64,000 bases of DNA from Schistosoma mansoni. Lineage: Eukaryota; Platyhelminthes; Trematoda; Strigeidida; Schistosomatidae. Within the stretch, counting starts at the first letter, position 1. Each line of letters starts with the position of its first letter. Below, piece by piece: positions 33,900 to 47,523 of the stretch. Below the pieces are notes generated by a model. That model searched no databases, had not been told where the DNA came from, and saw only the letters and a program-made list of their open reading frames with translations. The stretch lies in the NCBI RefSeq assembly GCF_000237925.1, contig NC_031499.1:7694195-7758194 (forward strand). Reading direction: 5' to 3'. The position numbers and the translations under genes were made by a program.

Positions 33900-36800
33900 G
33901 TAATCGATATAATATAAATCATAAATTTATTTTAGCCAGGGTCGGTTAACTTCGGCATACTGTATATCATTTTATCACATATTATAAAGCACCTCAAAAT
34001 CGGCGATGTGGAGCCAGATGTAGAGAAACCTTCAAATGAACCACAGTCACGGAACGATGCAAAAATATCAACTTCTGATTTGACCCCAAATATTTTCCAT
34101 AACATTCAAGTAAGTTTGGGTTTATAACAATTAAACTTCTGTTGTAAAATTTCATTTTTGAGATTATTCAATTAACGTTCAAAGTATTTTTTCCAGGTTT
34201 ATTTCAAGGAGCCATGGTACAGCTGGGTCAGGTATTAAAATCTTCCTTAAGTAGCCATATATTGTATAATTAATCAAAATCGGCTTCTGAATAAATAATG
34301 TTGTTTTTGTCGTCGTTAAATATGTTTAATTCGGCGTTTAAAACATTCCACAAAATAACGAAGGTGTAGTAATATGTTCTTCAAGCACATTTTAATCTGA
34401 AAAATTATATCAGTTTTGTACACTACATAGTGAGATGGATATTATGAGCAAACATCACTAATTAGGTATACGAATAATATAACAAAATAGTAACATATGA
34501 TTTATCGCCTTCAGTAGATATGTATAGTTTTTTCAATACTACATTTTCATGCTTTTGGGAGGGTCTGAATTTTATACGGTTGTAAAAACTTGATTTTTGA
34601 ATGTTTTCTGTCGCATGGTATCCTTTTACAATGAATATCATCGTTTTTTGTGAGCTTAAAGTGTAGGAGAAGTAACGTGAGATGAAGTAGCTAGCTCAGA
34701 AAGAGGGACATAGTTGAGAAGTTAAGCTTTAGATTGGATACTGGTAACTATAAAGTGATATCAAGCGGATCGTAACCCGAATTCGCTATCCTCTCAGCAT
34801 AAAATTTCCAACAGTCAAACGTGTTATAAAATGAAAGCACATTTTGAAACGGCACTCATAAATGTTTTACAGCTTAATTTCATCCAAGCCAAAACTATTG
34901 AAATAGATTTTAACCAAAGTTTCAAGTTTAATAAAGTTTGTGACTAGGGTTAGTTTTATTCATAATGTTTTCTTATAATGCAGCTTAATTTTCATTTGGA
35001 GAAAGATAATAATTTAATGGGAATGTTGTGGTTATTTTTTTATCTGACCCCTATTCCCCAATCGTAAAACAACGAGTATGATTGTTAATCGAACCCGGGA
35101 CATTTAAGTGGTAGATGTTTCTTTTACTAATCCGAAATCTGATGACGTATGCCAAATAGTAGTTTTTATTAAGGTCTAAAAGAATTCTAACTATAGTAAC
35201 TTAAAGTGATGGACTAGTGCATCAGGTTTGACCCTTTTCCAGACAAATGGTAAAATGACAAACCTTTTGAGCAAAAAATTAAACAATACCAAGAAGATGA
35301 TGGAAATTAATAAGAACTTTGAAATATGAATAAAAATTCATTTCAACACTCACCTTATGCTCTACCAAATATTTCATAAGACAAAAGTTTGATCTAAGTT
35401 TTATTTAAGCTTGACATTTATGTAATATTATTTGATTAAGAAGACAACCATACATTCTATTTCATATAAATGAACTACGAGTGGTAACCAAATCCGTGGT
35501 GTTTGGATATTAGTGCTAACAAGTTCGGTCTGGAATATTTATAACACGCTCACTAGTCCTAATGACTAATAGTTAAAATTTGTCACTATTTAGTGTTATG
35601 CAGTTTGAAGTGGTTAGTAAAACGATGAGACAAGAGTGAAAAGAATTTTGTACTGTGAGATGGTCTAGTTCTCTTTCTCAACTTTGATCACACCCCCAGT
35701 GTGGTGAAAGTAAACTCATGTGTGGTAAACCGACAAATTATTTTATGCAAAATCCCACAATGCCTTTTTAAAATATGAAAACCACACATTGAATGCATTA
35801 TTTGCAAATTTTCCGTGATTCTTCCTTTACGTAATCTATCACTCCTCCTTTTCTCATGTTATTTCGGTCGCTCTCTGTTTTTATTCTTATTGTTTTCATT
35901 TCAGTCTTCTGTTTATAAGCATTATACTTCCAATTCTTGCTAAATACTATTCAGATTTGTCCGAATAGGTAGCGCACACCACACTTGTAAGTATATATAT
36001 ATATACATATAATGAACTGTGATTACAGCACATGATTTAACTTGAGACTAATGACAATGAGTAAAAACCCCAGTGTTCATCATCATCGTACTAAGTAACC
36101 AAGCACCTAGACCTATTCAGTCTCTTGATTAAAAATCGCGAATTTTTATGGCAAACCTCAATACCCTTGTGATTATATTGTAAAGCAAATGACTCTGCCG
36201 GATACATATACCGTTGTCGTGCACTGTTATAAGTAATTGTTAATAATTCCTCGGTGAAGGATCAAAATAATGTTGTATAGCAAAAATAGTGACTGTTATA
36301 AATAAGGTTCCGTAGCTATTTATGATGCTTTTATCATCAGAAATTTCAAAAAACGGTTGGAACAACGAATAATATCCACGAACTGATTCACATTTTATGC
36401 AACTAGTTCGTTTCACTATAATATACTAAGTCATTGGATAGTTAAAAATTTTCACACCTGTTAAAAATAACGTAACAGGGTATGAACAGCTGAACTGTAT
36501 TACCTTTGTTAAAGCTAACAGATGACATTCATAAAGAAATCATAAACCTTTTTACTACTGAATAATCATGATAACAAAGAGTGGTTGATAATAACCAAAA
36601 CATCTTAGTATACACAATATCAGTCACTACCAAGCTAGCAATTCATTGCAATTATGTTTTCACTTAAAATTTCTCCCCGATCATTTTGAATTTATGGTTC
36701 TAACAGATGACTATCTTAACCGATGGTTAAAGAATCAGGGTGACATGGCTCAAAATCGATCACGTGTAGGTGTATACACTCTCTGTGTTCCCTTAAACTA

Positions 36801-39800
36801 TGAGATTGAAATCACTTCACAATTTTCTTTCTTTCTACGAACTGATTCTTTCTTCTTGTACTATGTCCTTATACACAATCTTTCTTTTAGATATTACTAC
36901 CACTGAATTAACTACTTCTATGAATCTGGTGTTGATCTTGTTATGTTACTGAGGTATGGCAACTTGAACCGATGTACATATGTGCCTTGTGTTACGTTGT
37001 AGCTGACTGACCGACTGACAATAATTTTGATTTTGATTACTCTTAAAATGTCTTATTTTTTTAATATGGAAATGATCTTTACTTCCATATGGAGGTTGAT
37101 TTGATGATCTACTTGATGGTAATAATCAATCAAGCAATTTTAAAGGTTTCTTAGTTTCTTATTGGTATTTAAGCCTCATGTATCATTTTTCTTATAAATA
37201 AAACTATGATAGATTGGATTCGAGCTAAGTATATGTGAATAAACCTCATTGAAAATTGACTGACAAATGAAAAGCAAACTGATAAACCGTCTACTAACAT
37301 TTAACGTGATGTATTCACCCGGATACTAGAATGATGTCTTCTTATATGATTATTGATTTTATCACGGTTTTGTTCCATAATTTCTCGTGTTTTTCGATTT
37401 TTTAAAGTGAGTGTTGTAACTATGTAGCCTGTCATTGTTGTCCATTACATTACATTTATTGGTTCCCCAACTTTTGAGGAAGCATAAATTGGTGAAATGC
37501 TCCTTACCACAGTTCTAGAGTGTAGACAGAAGGGCTTTCATGTTTTTTTATGATCCATTGCAAATATGTAGTACAGGGAATTCCTAAGGTTCGGAATCAG
37601 GATCATGTTAATAATGGACTGTATAAAATTCAAGATCACATTATCCCTCAGAATGTACCACAGTAGCGGCATTTGTGGTATATGGCAGCATTATTAGTGA
37701 AGGCTCGGATAGATCTTTATGTATCCAGTGTAGTTAGCCAAATGTGAAGTTTGAATGTCATTTCGGTACCAAGAAGAGTATTACTGGGAACTAAACAACA
37801 TCCCGTCATTTACTGGACATTTCCATCACTTGGAACAATTATTACAACTCAAATTCGATTTTAAACAAACTATTCAAATACAATCATAATTAATTAAGTT
37901 TAGATTTATTACAATATGGACTTTCTTACTTACTTACGCCTTATACTCCTCATGAAGAAGCATAGGCCGCTCACCAGCATTCTACATCCAACTCTGTCCT
38001 AGACGATCCTTTACAGTTCTTACAGTTGTTATTCATCCTTTTCATATCTGCTTCTATTTCCCGGCGTAATGTGTTCTTTGGCTTTCCACTTTTCCGCTTC
38101 CCTTCAGTATTCCAAGTTAGTACTTGCCTCGTGATGCAATTTGTTGATTTCCTCAATGTATGTCCTATCCACTTCCACCACCTTCTCCTAATTTCTTCTT
38201 TAGCTGGAAGCTGGTTTGTTCTCTCCTACAAAAGGCAGTTTCTGATGATATCCGGACAGTGAATGTTGAGTACCTTGGGTGGACAACTATTTATAAATAC
38301 TTATACCTTCTTGATGATGATTGTAGTAGTTCTTCACGTTTCAACTCTGTACAGTAGAACTGTCTTGACATTCGTATTGAACATTGTGACTTTGATATTG
38401 GTTGACAGCCGTTTTAAGTTCCATATGCTCTTCAATTGTAGGAATACGGCCCTTATTATAATCTGGAGGTATTTCAGAATAGTAACTCTTCAAATGAAAG
38501 TCAATCAATGATAATCATTCAACTTAACTGTTTTGAATTCATAAACAAAGAATCGATTAGTTGCCTATGTCTAAAACTAGTACATATGTACTAACATATA
38601 TATATGTAAACAAGTAAACAAGCTTGATAAGGTATACAAAAAAAACTATTGTTTTAATTATGATGACCATTGTTATTGAAAGAAAAACAATGTCACTTTT
38701 CTAGATACCATAATAAACAAACAAACAAACCAAAATAGATAAAAGTTTTCTCTTTAATTGTTCAATGACTTACCTGAATTTTACTTGTGAAGATTGTAAT
38801 AATATTAATAGTTAAGTTAATGAGTGAGAACTGGGTCGCACTGAATAGCTATTTCATCCTAGTATGAGTCTCTTCAGCAGTAAGCATCCAAGATCTCCAC
38901 AGAATCTCCATTTCTATAATTATTATAACGACTTGCTCACTATTGACAAGCTTCCAGATAGATTTCATGGAGTTTTAATGAGAGTGCAGTCTAATCCATG
39001 TCAGGTAGAGACATTTATCTACCTCAAACAATGGATTAATGTTTACGTGAGATCATAGATCGATTGAAGTTAGACATAAACACCGTTGCATATCGATCAG
39101 CTCAGTAGTCTGAATATTAAGCGTTCGCGTGCGAGATCGAAGGTCCTGAGTTTGAGACTCATGTGTGGGATCGTGAATGCGCATTGCTGAGGAGTCACAT
39201 ACTAGGACGAAACGGACAGGTTTTCAATTGTGATCTAGTTTAGATGGACTCATGAATTCAACTGTTAAAATTTTTCAAAGTTGAAATCATGAGTTGATTG
39301 AAGCTAAATCATCATGGAAAACCAGGGCACTGGACGGCCGTTTCGTCCTATTATGGGACTCCTCAGCAGTGCTCATCCACGATCCTGCACTCGCGAGGTT
39401 CGAACCCAGGACCTACCAGTCTCGAGCCAGAGCTAGACCACTGAGCCGGCATCCAAAATTTTATTTATTTAAATAATGCCGATAATCTGGTTTGTTTGTT
39501 TTGTAAATGTATAGTTATGTCTTTTTGAAAAAGTACTGAATTCCAAAACTTCTTCAAGTAAAGCATCAGAGACTTGTCGGTAGATGAGTTCTTGAGGTTT
39601 TTGGTGAAAAATGGTAGCTAGTAAAAACTCTGATCATATGCAAAGAGCTACAATAAATTGTGAATTGACTAATGTTTGCTATCAATACTTTTGAATTCTA
39701 ACTTAGCATTTCAAAAGACATACTCTTACAACGAACATTGAAATGTTCTGATTTTTGGTCGATTAAATATCTCCTGACTTATTCGCCAATCACAATACGA

Positions 39801-42800
39801 CTTTGACAATCTTAAAACAGTACCAAACTAATGACGTGTTAACCGGTACGATCAGCCTAGAGTCCTTATTAATCCTTCTTTCCTAACCCTGCCTGTTGAG
39901 TACAGAACACCGATAGCAGTTTCCATTATATGAATCTTATATTTTAGATATACTTGGTTTATATACAAGCCAAACTAGACCACATCATACCTTAAAATGG
40001 AAATTAATAATTATACGGGATCAAGTCAAAAGTGGTTGTGATTATAGAAAATTGTAACTAATAGACTGGGAACAGCTAGTATTATATCCGTACACATAAT
40101 CTTTCTTTTATATATTACCTACATCGATGTGACTACTTCTATGAATCCGGTGTTCATGTTATGTAATAAGAATATATATACTATAACAGTCCATAAATAG
40201 TTCCTAGAAGTTATTCATAGTTCAATCTACGCTAAGATATGACATGAAGGTTTTAAATTTGATACCTAATAGGGTAATGGGAAGTTCAGCGTTCCGTTTT
40301 TCTAAATTATCGGTTAACAGTCTTCAGCAAAACTAATATATCAGTGAGGGGTTGTGGAGATTATTAAATTTTTGATTGAGATCATCAACCGATTGATGTT
40401 AGACCACCATTGAAAACCTGAAAGAACTGGACGGCCGTTTCGTCCTATTAGGTATATTAGAATTTATGCAGACAAACAAAATCTCCACAATCCCATACTG
40501 ATAATTAGCATGTACTCACTAGTGACTAGCTTCATGAAGGATTTCTCAGAGTTCTAGTGAGAAGCTGTGATCAATGGAGTTGATCCGTATAGATAGGTAT
40601 CTACGTCAGTACAATGACAGATAGTCACGCAATTTCGTGGACCAGTTGAGATTAAGACATTAACACCGTTAGATCCCGGCTCACTGGTCTAGAAGTTAGG
40701 CCTTTGCGCTCGAGACCGAAAGCCATGGGTTGGAATTCATCGAGCGGAGTTGTGAATGCACAATGCCAAGGAGTCCCACAATAGAATGAAACGGCCAGGT
40801 TTTCAATGGTGATCTAACATCAATCAGTTCATGATCTCAATCGAAAACTAATTCTGTTTTAATATTATAAATACATACATATACACACCTAATTGATTAC
40901 TTCAATATCATATTACTAATGTGCTTGAACAAAATCAAATAAATCACTATTGTGAATGTCATTGTTCCATAATCTTCATCTTTATAAAATGTATGTTTGT
41001 ATATCCATATGAAATATAACCCCCCCCCACTATTAGTTGTTATTTATCAGATTACTTATTTTTTGTGTTATTATTTTAGTAACTATGGTAAAGTATAAAA
41101 GTGAAATTATTTTAAACAAAAGTTATATGTGATTTTGTTTATTTTGGTAGAACGTTTTTTTCCAATGTCTTTAACATTGAATAAAGTGAATGATGTAATA
41201 GATAGATAGATCGATCGATAGGTAAATAGTCCTAATGTGTTGGTGTCTGACGAAATCTCAGCACGGATTCAAAAGACTCGTTTGGCTTTTGCCAACTTAC
41301 GTCACCTACGGCGAAGACGAGATATCCGTTTATCAATTAAGGGACGAGTATACTGCGCAGCTCTCGCTCTGTTCTACTTTACGGCTGTGAAACATAGCCA
41401 TTAAGAGTAGAAGATACTCGTAAGTTACTAGTATTTGATCACAGATGCCTTAGAAATATTGCTCGCATATGCTGGGATCACTGGGTAAATAATAGTGAGG
41501 TTAGGTAAAGGTTATTAAGGAATGATGGTAAATCAGTTGATAGGGTTGTAAATCTTCATCGACTGAGATGTTTAGGTCACCTGTTACGTATGACTGAACA
41601 CCGATTACCATGACGTGCAATGCTGAATGGTGTTGGAGACGGTTGGAAGAAAGTTAGGGGCAGCCAAACCAAAACTTAGTATCAGTCATTGAAGTCATTA
41701 ACTTCTAGTCTGAGCTATGTTGGTAGATGCAAAGTTATTGTTTGGGGTCTGTATGACTATCGTAACCAATGGTTAGAGACTCTGTGTGACATGGCTCATA
41801 ATCGATCACAATGGTGTAGGTGTATACACTCCTTGTCTTCCATTAAACTATGAGATTAAACTTACTTTATATTTTTCTTTCTTCCTGTATAGTATCCTGA
41901 AACACAATCTTTCTTTTATATATTACTAATATCGATGCGACTACTTCTATGAATCCAGTGTTCATGTTGTTGTGCTAATGAGGTATGGTAACTTGGACTG
42001 ATGCATATATGTGCCTTATCCTACATTGTACCTGAATGATCAAGATCTTAATTCATTAAAAATTAAAGGATCAATAATGTATACGTTTTGTTCATATTTC
42101 ATGTATAACCATGTTATTTTCTAAAATAAAAACCTATTCAGAAGGGGTTTTGTGGAGATATCAGTATTTTTCATAGTCGAAACCATGAGTCAATTGAAGA
42201 TAGACCACCATGGAAAACCTGGAATCACTGAAGGGTCGTTTCGTCCTATTGTGGGACTGCTCAGCGCCAGTGCACATTCACGATCCCACCTTACGAGATT
42301 AGAACCCAGGACCTACTAGTTTCGCACGCGAGCACTTAAGCACTAGACGACTGAGCCTGCATCCAACGTTGTTAATGTCTAACTTCAATCAATCCACGAA
42401 GTTGAGCAACCGTTCACCGATTGTCTTCAGTGAGTTGATATCTCACAACAGACGTGGTCCTGAGTTCGAATCTCATTAGGCGAGATCGTGGATGCGCACT
42501 GCCACTGAAAAGTCCCACAATAGGATGAAACGGTCGTCCAGTGATTCCAGGTTTCACATGGTGGTCTAGCTTCAATTGACTCATGATTTCTTTTTTTTCT
42601 TAAATCAAATTTTCAATGTTTCTTTTCATTTTTCTACAACTGGAACTTATTTATTGAATAGTTATGAATAATAATAATATATGAGGGTTTTGTTTTGTTT
42701 AAACGTATGAACTGACTACATTAAAATAACCCTACATGTATGATCATTTGTGACTTTACATTATGGAACATAAAATGGAATAAATTAATGCCAAAAATAA

Positions 42801-45800
42801 AGGTAATCGATATTAGTGAAAGTTATATAATTTCTTCAATTTATTCATCAGTGGAACAATGACAGTTCATTCATTCATCTTTTAACCAATAGGGTATGTA
42901 CAGGCTTGAATTGTAGTAAACAAAACACTAGTTAGAGACAATGGAATGTAATTGACACGAAGATTACAGACTATTTCACTAGATCCTTTATTTCAGTTCT
43001 TTCCTTATCGATCTTCTGCCAAACTACATTCTTTGTCTGACCATCACCATATACTACTTATATGGATATAAGTAGACCACACTACACGCATCCCCTCCCT
43101 TTAAAGCATTCGTTCATGCAGCGGTTCTGCTTGCCATGCCACTTTATTCTTTCACTGCAGTCTGTGTTAAACTTTCCGTCAGGATGTCGAGTCTGCGGTG
43201 AGCTGACCTCCATAGCTCCGTCGACCTGTCGGGGCACCAACATCCGACATCCACTTACTATTGTTTTACTTGAATCTTCCCATTGATGTTTTTATAACTG
43301 CAAACTGATCAGTCTGTCTAATATTGACATTTTTTTAATACTATACATATCACTTGGATGTCACTGATGAGTTCAAAAATCGGACGAAATATGAGTTATA
43401 AATTCCATAATGGTGAAGGTGCATTCACTCTTTGTGTTCTGCCAAAAATTATAATCTTCTGAATTCCTCATGTCTTTATCTTTTTTCTCTTTCCAAATTT
43501 ATTACATTGGATTATACTCCTTCAATTCCATCTTCAAATCCTAATCTTTCAGATAATTCTTATACTCTTACTACTTCTATCACTGTTGGATTTGAATCGA
43601 TAACTTTATCTCTGTGCTAATGTGGTATGGCAATTCAAACTGATGTACGTACGTACGTACGAAGTTTGACGTTGTGACTGACTGACTGACTGACTGAAAT
43701 ACCACTATTAACCACTATCCATCTATAATTATCATCTTACATCATCTTTATTCTTTGATTCTTTTTAGAAAAGATTAACAACTATAGAATCTCAATTAAC
43801 ATTATTAAATTCTTTACCAAATAATGAAGATATAATCAGTTTAATTAATAAAGATAATAATAATAAAAAGAATAATCATTCATTGGATACATTAAATGAT
43901 GATTATAGAATAGTAACTAATTTATGGCAAACTGTACAAACTAATAAACGTTTAGATGCTACAGAAGAAGGTCTTCATCGAGTAAGTTCATCATCATCAT
44001 AATAATAATAATCTATGTATGTTGTACTTAATCAATTCTATTATGAAAGTTGAATAATATCTACATAACCCCTTCTCATAATCATCAACATATGCTCACC
44101 AGTGATTGGCTTCTCCAAAAGGTATTTCCTGAAGAATTCTAGTGAAAAGCAGTGACAAGTGGAGTTCAACTAAGTCTGTTGTGAGATAGTAACTCATTGA
44201 AGATAATTGGTGGATATGTCGTTCAATTTCGTGGATTAGTTGAAGTTAGACTTTAACACCGTTGGATGCCCACTCAGTGGTCTAGTGGTTAAGCGCTCGC
44301 GCATGAAACTGACATGTCCTGGGTTCGAATCTCGTTAGGCGGGATCGTGGATGTGCACTACCACCGAGGAGCCCTACAATAGGTTGAAACGGTCGTCCAG
44401 TGCTTTCAGGTTTTTCATGATGATCTAGCTTCAATTGATTCATTATGTCAACTATTAAAATAAATAAGTTATTAAAATAAATGACTGATATGCTAAACAA
44501 GGATCATAAAAGATCATGGATTAATTGAATTTAAATAATAACATTGTTGAATACTGGCCAGCTCAATGATCTAAATCTTAAGCGTTTGAATGTAAGATTG
44601 ACTGTTTTGTATTTAAGTCTAGCATACGAAAATCGCGAATATGTATTATTGAAGAATTCTATAATAGGACAAAACAATCATCTAATGCTTCCCCTTTAAT
44701 CAATGGTTATCTAGTTCAGATAGACCAAATGATTAGTGTTGGAGAATGCTGGTCGGTGGCCTATGCTCCATTGAGTTTGAAATATAAAGATGTATCCCCT
44801 AGAACAACAGGAATAGTGTATGTTGTAATGTCAATGAATCTTCTTTCAGTATTAGTTTTTCGTGTTGTTACTTTACATTGAAGAGATTTCAGTGATTCTA
44901 GATCTCGAATATTCAACAATAGAATGACGTTTTCATAATAATGATATTGGTCATTAATGAAAGGTTAATGTTAATTAGTTGAATGTATTCAACAGACAAT
45001 TCTGCTTCACTTAAGTTTCATACTAGTTAACATTCATTATCTATGTTTCCTTGTAATCTTGAAGGAATTTGTTATCTGAACTGGGATTCGAACCCATATC
45101 ATCCAAATCTACAGTCTAAGGTATTATCATTGAGTAATTTGTCTCTGTATTGACTGATCACTGAATAGTGAACTAAGTAGTCATATAACAGTATGAACAA
45201 CAGAATTCGATCACTAACTATTAACTTAACTACACAAAAATAGTATTGGAATCTTAATAATATCCACTGCTTATTGATGTGTCTGATTAACTCAGGATCT
45301 TATAAACTCATGGCGGCAATCCCAAAAGGTTCTGTATTAGATCCTTAGTGACGTTTGAGATATACATTGCCAAAAAGTCTCATACTTGAACAAAACTTCT
45401 TTCCAGTAGTTTCCTGCTATTCAATGAATACTTGACTAAAGCTACTTGATGATATAAAGCTATAAGACTTTAGTGACGAATTTTTGGAAATCTGTTCTTA
45501 ATTTTGCAAAAGTTTACACTTCAAACCAGCATCAAATGAAATACTGACTAAATGACTCAGTAAGAGTAATGTTCGTTGGTATAATATATATCAAAATCAT
45601 CGTTGATAAACAAGGAGGATCGAATGTAGATGTAAAGGCGAAGATTGGCAAAGCAAGGGAAACATTTCTACAATTGAAGAACATATGGAAATCTGAACAA
45701 CTGTCAACTAACTTCAAAGTGAGAATCTTTAATACGAAGTGTCAAGACAGTCACACTTTACGGAGCTGAAACTTCGAGAACTACTACATCCATCTTCAAG

Positions 45801-47479
45801 AAGATACAAGTATTTATAAACAGTTGTCTACGCAAAATTCTCAACATTCACTGGCCGGATACAATCAGCAACAGCGTTTTATGGGAGAGGGCAAACCAGC
45901 TTCCAGTTGAAGAGGGAATTAGGAAAAGACGTTGGAAGTGGATCGGAAATACATTAAGGAAATCACCAAACTGCATTACAAGGCAATCCCTAACTTGTAA
46001 TCTTGAAAGGAAGCGGATAAGAGGAAGGTCAAAGAACACATTATGTTGGAAAATAGAAGCAGATATGAAAAGAATGAATAACAACTGTAAAGAACTGAAA
46101 AGAATTGCCCAGGACAGAGTTGGATGTAGAATGCTGGTGAGCGGCCTATGCTCCTAGACGAGGGGTAACAGGCGTAAGTAAGTAAGTAAGTAAAGGGATA
46201 ATATCGGCATCTCACCAATAGGCGCATCACATTTGAAGCAAAAACAGAGAACTTAAGTATAGTTCAAGCAGAAATCTGAAAAAAGAGTTTTCTAACTTCT
46301 ATTCGAAGAATTACATTACTCCCTTTTATTTAATTATATGAACAAACAAGATGTGCGTGTGTATGAGAACCCTATCCTATTGTTGATATCCATTTTTATT
46401 TCTATATTTAATGTTTTTATAGTTAAGCTCCTTGACAGATGACCTACTTGGACAAATCAAGAGATTTTCAGAACAAAATAAAGCATTGAAATCTGCACTT
46501 GAAGAAGTAAGTAGTATAAATTGTTTGCATTAATTTTCCTTCATATATATCAATATTTGGGGTTTTTTTGTGGAGATTCTTAGTAATTTTTTTTTATATA
46601 GTTGAAATCATGAGTCAATTGAAGCTAGACCACCATGGAAAACCTGAAAGCACTAGACCAGACTTATAGGTCCTGCGTTCGAATCTTGTGAGACGGGATC
46701 GTGGATGCACACTGTCACTGAGGAGTCCCACAATAGGACGAAACGGTCGTCCAGTGCTTCCAGGTTTTCCATGGTAGTCTATCTTCAATCGACTCATGAT
46801 TTCATCTATATCCATATTTAACGTATCTTGGTTCCTTAGAAAGATATAGGTAGATAAGGATTGACTTTGGGCCTTTTTGGTTTATTAGAAACCTTACAAT
46901 ATAATAAATTCATGTTATTCAGCAAATCATGTTCATCTCGCTTCATTTAAGTATCTAAATATAAAATTTGAACAAGAACAGTAAAATGATGCAAAATTAT
47001 TTTAACTACTTATAAGTAGGTAAATTTATTATTCATAAAAAATAAGCGACAGTGATAAATAATTCATATATTTTGTAAAATGAGCTATTTCCTATTCAAC
47101 TACAAAAATTCCTTGATTGATTATATTATCAATATTCTACGCCAATCATATTATGTTTTTAATATGGGTAAGTTTTTGTATTCTTCCGAAACATATTTGT
47201 GATTGATAGTTTTACTTTTATCTTAGTGATATCATTGATTTAATCGAAGGGTAATTAGATAGACAGGTATTTCTCATTTTGTTTACCAAGTCATTTTACT
47301 GTCCTCAATTAGATCACACTGATTCTAGAGAGTTCTTTCCTTTTTTAAATTATTAGACTACGGTGAATAAAGTGCGATAGAAAATTAGTTTATAAGTTGA
47401 GATTTTAAACTTTTAAACAGAATAAATCGATCTTTGGCTTTTAAAATACTCAGCTATCTATCTATCCACACCATCTATC

Positions 47480-47523
<44 letters not shown>

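Noticed and set aside
39055-39200. tRNA genes within the SINE copies (39.1, 40.7, 44.3, 58.6, 60.8 kb)
   Set aside because: Box A and box B are present, but the text continues into the ribozyme and SINE body and the cloverleaf is incomplete.
43062-43286. 74-residue open frame with Cys residues (CRVCGEL)
   Set aside because: One Cys-x2-Cys pair is not enough for a zinc finger, and the stretch runs into an SM-alpha fragment; likely old repeat.
45064-45150. tRNA gene
   Set aside because: Box B is perfect but no acceptor stem or anticodon arm could be formed; the same head is used by the SINEs here.
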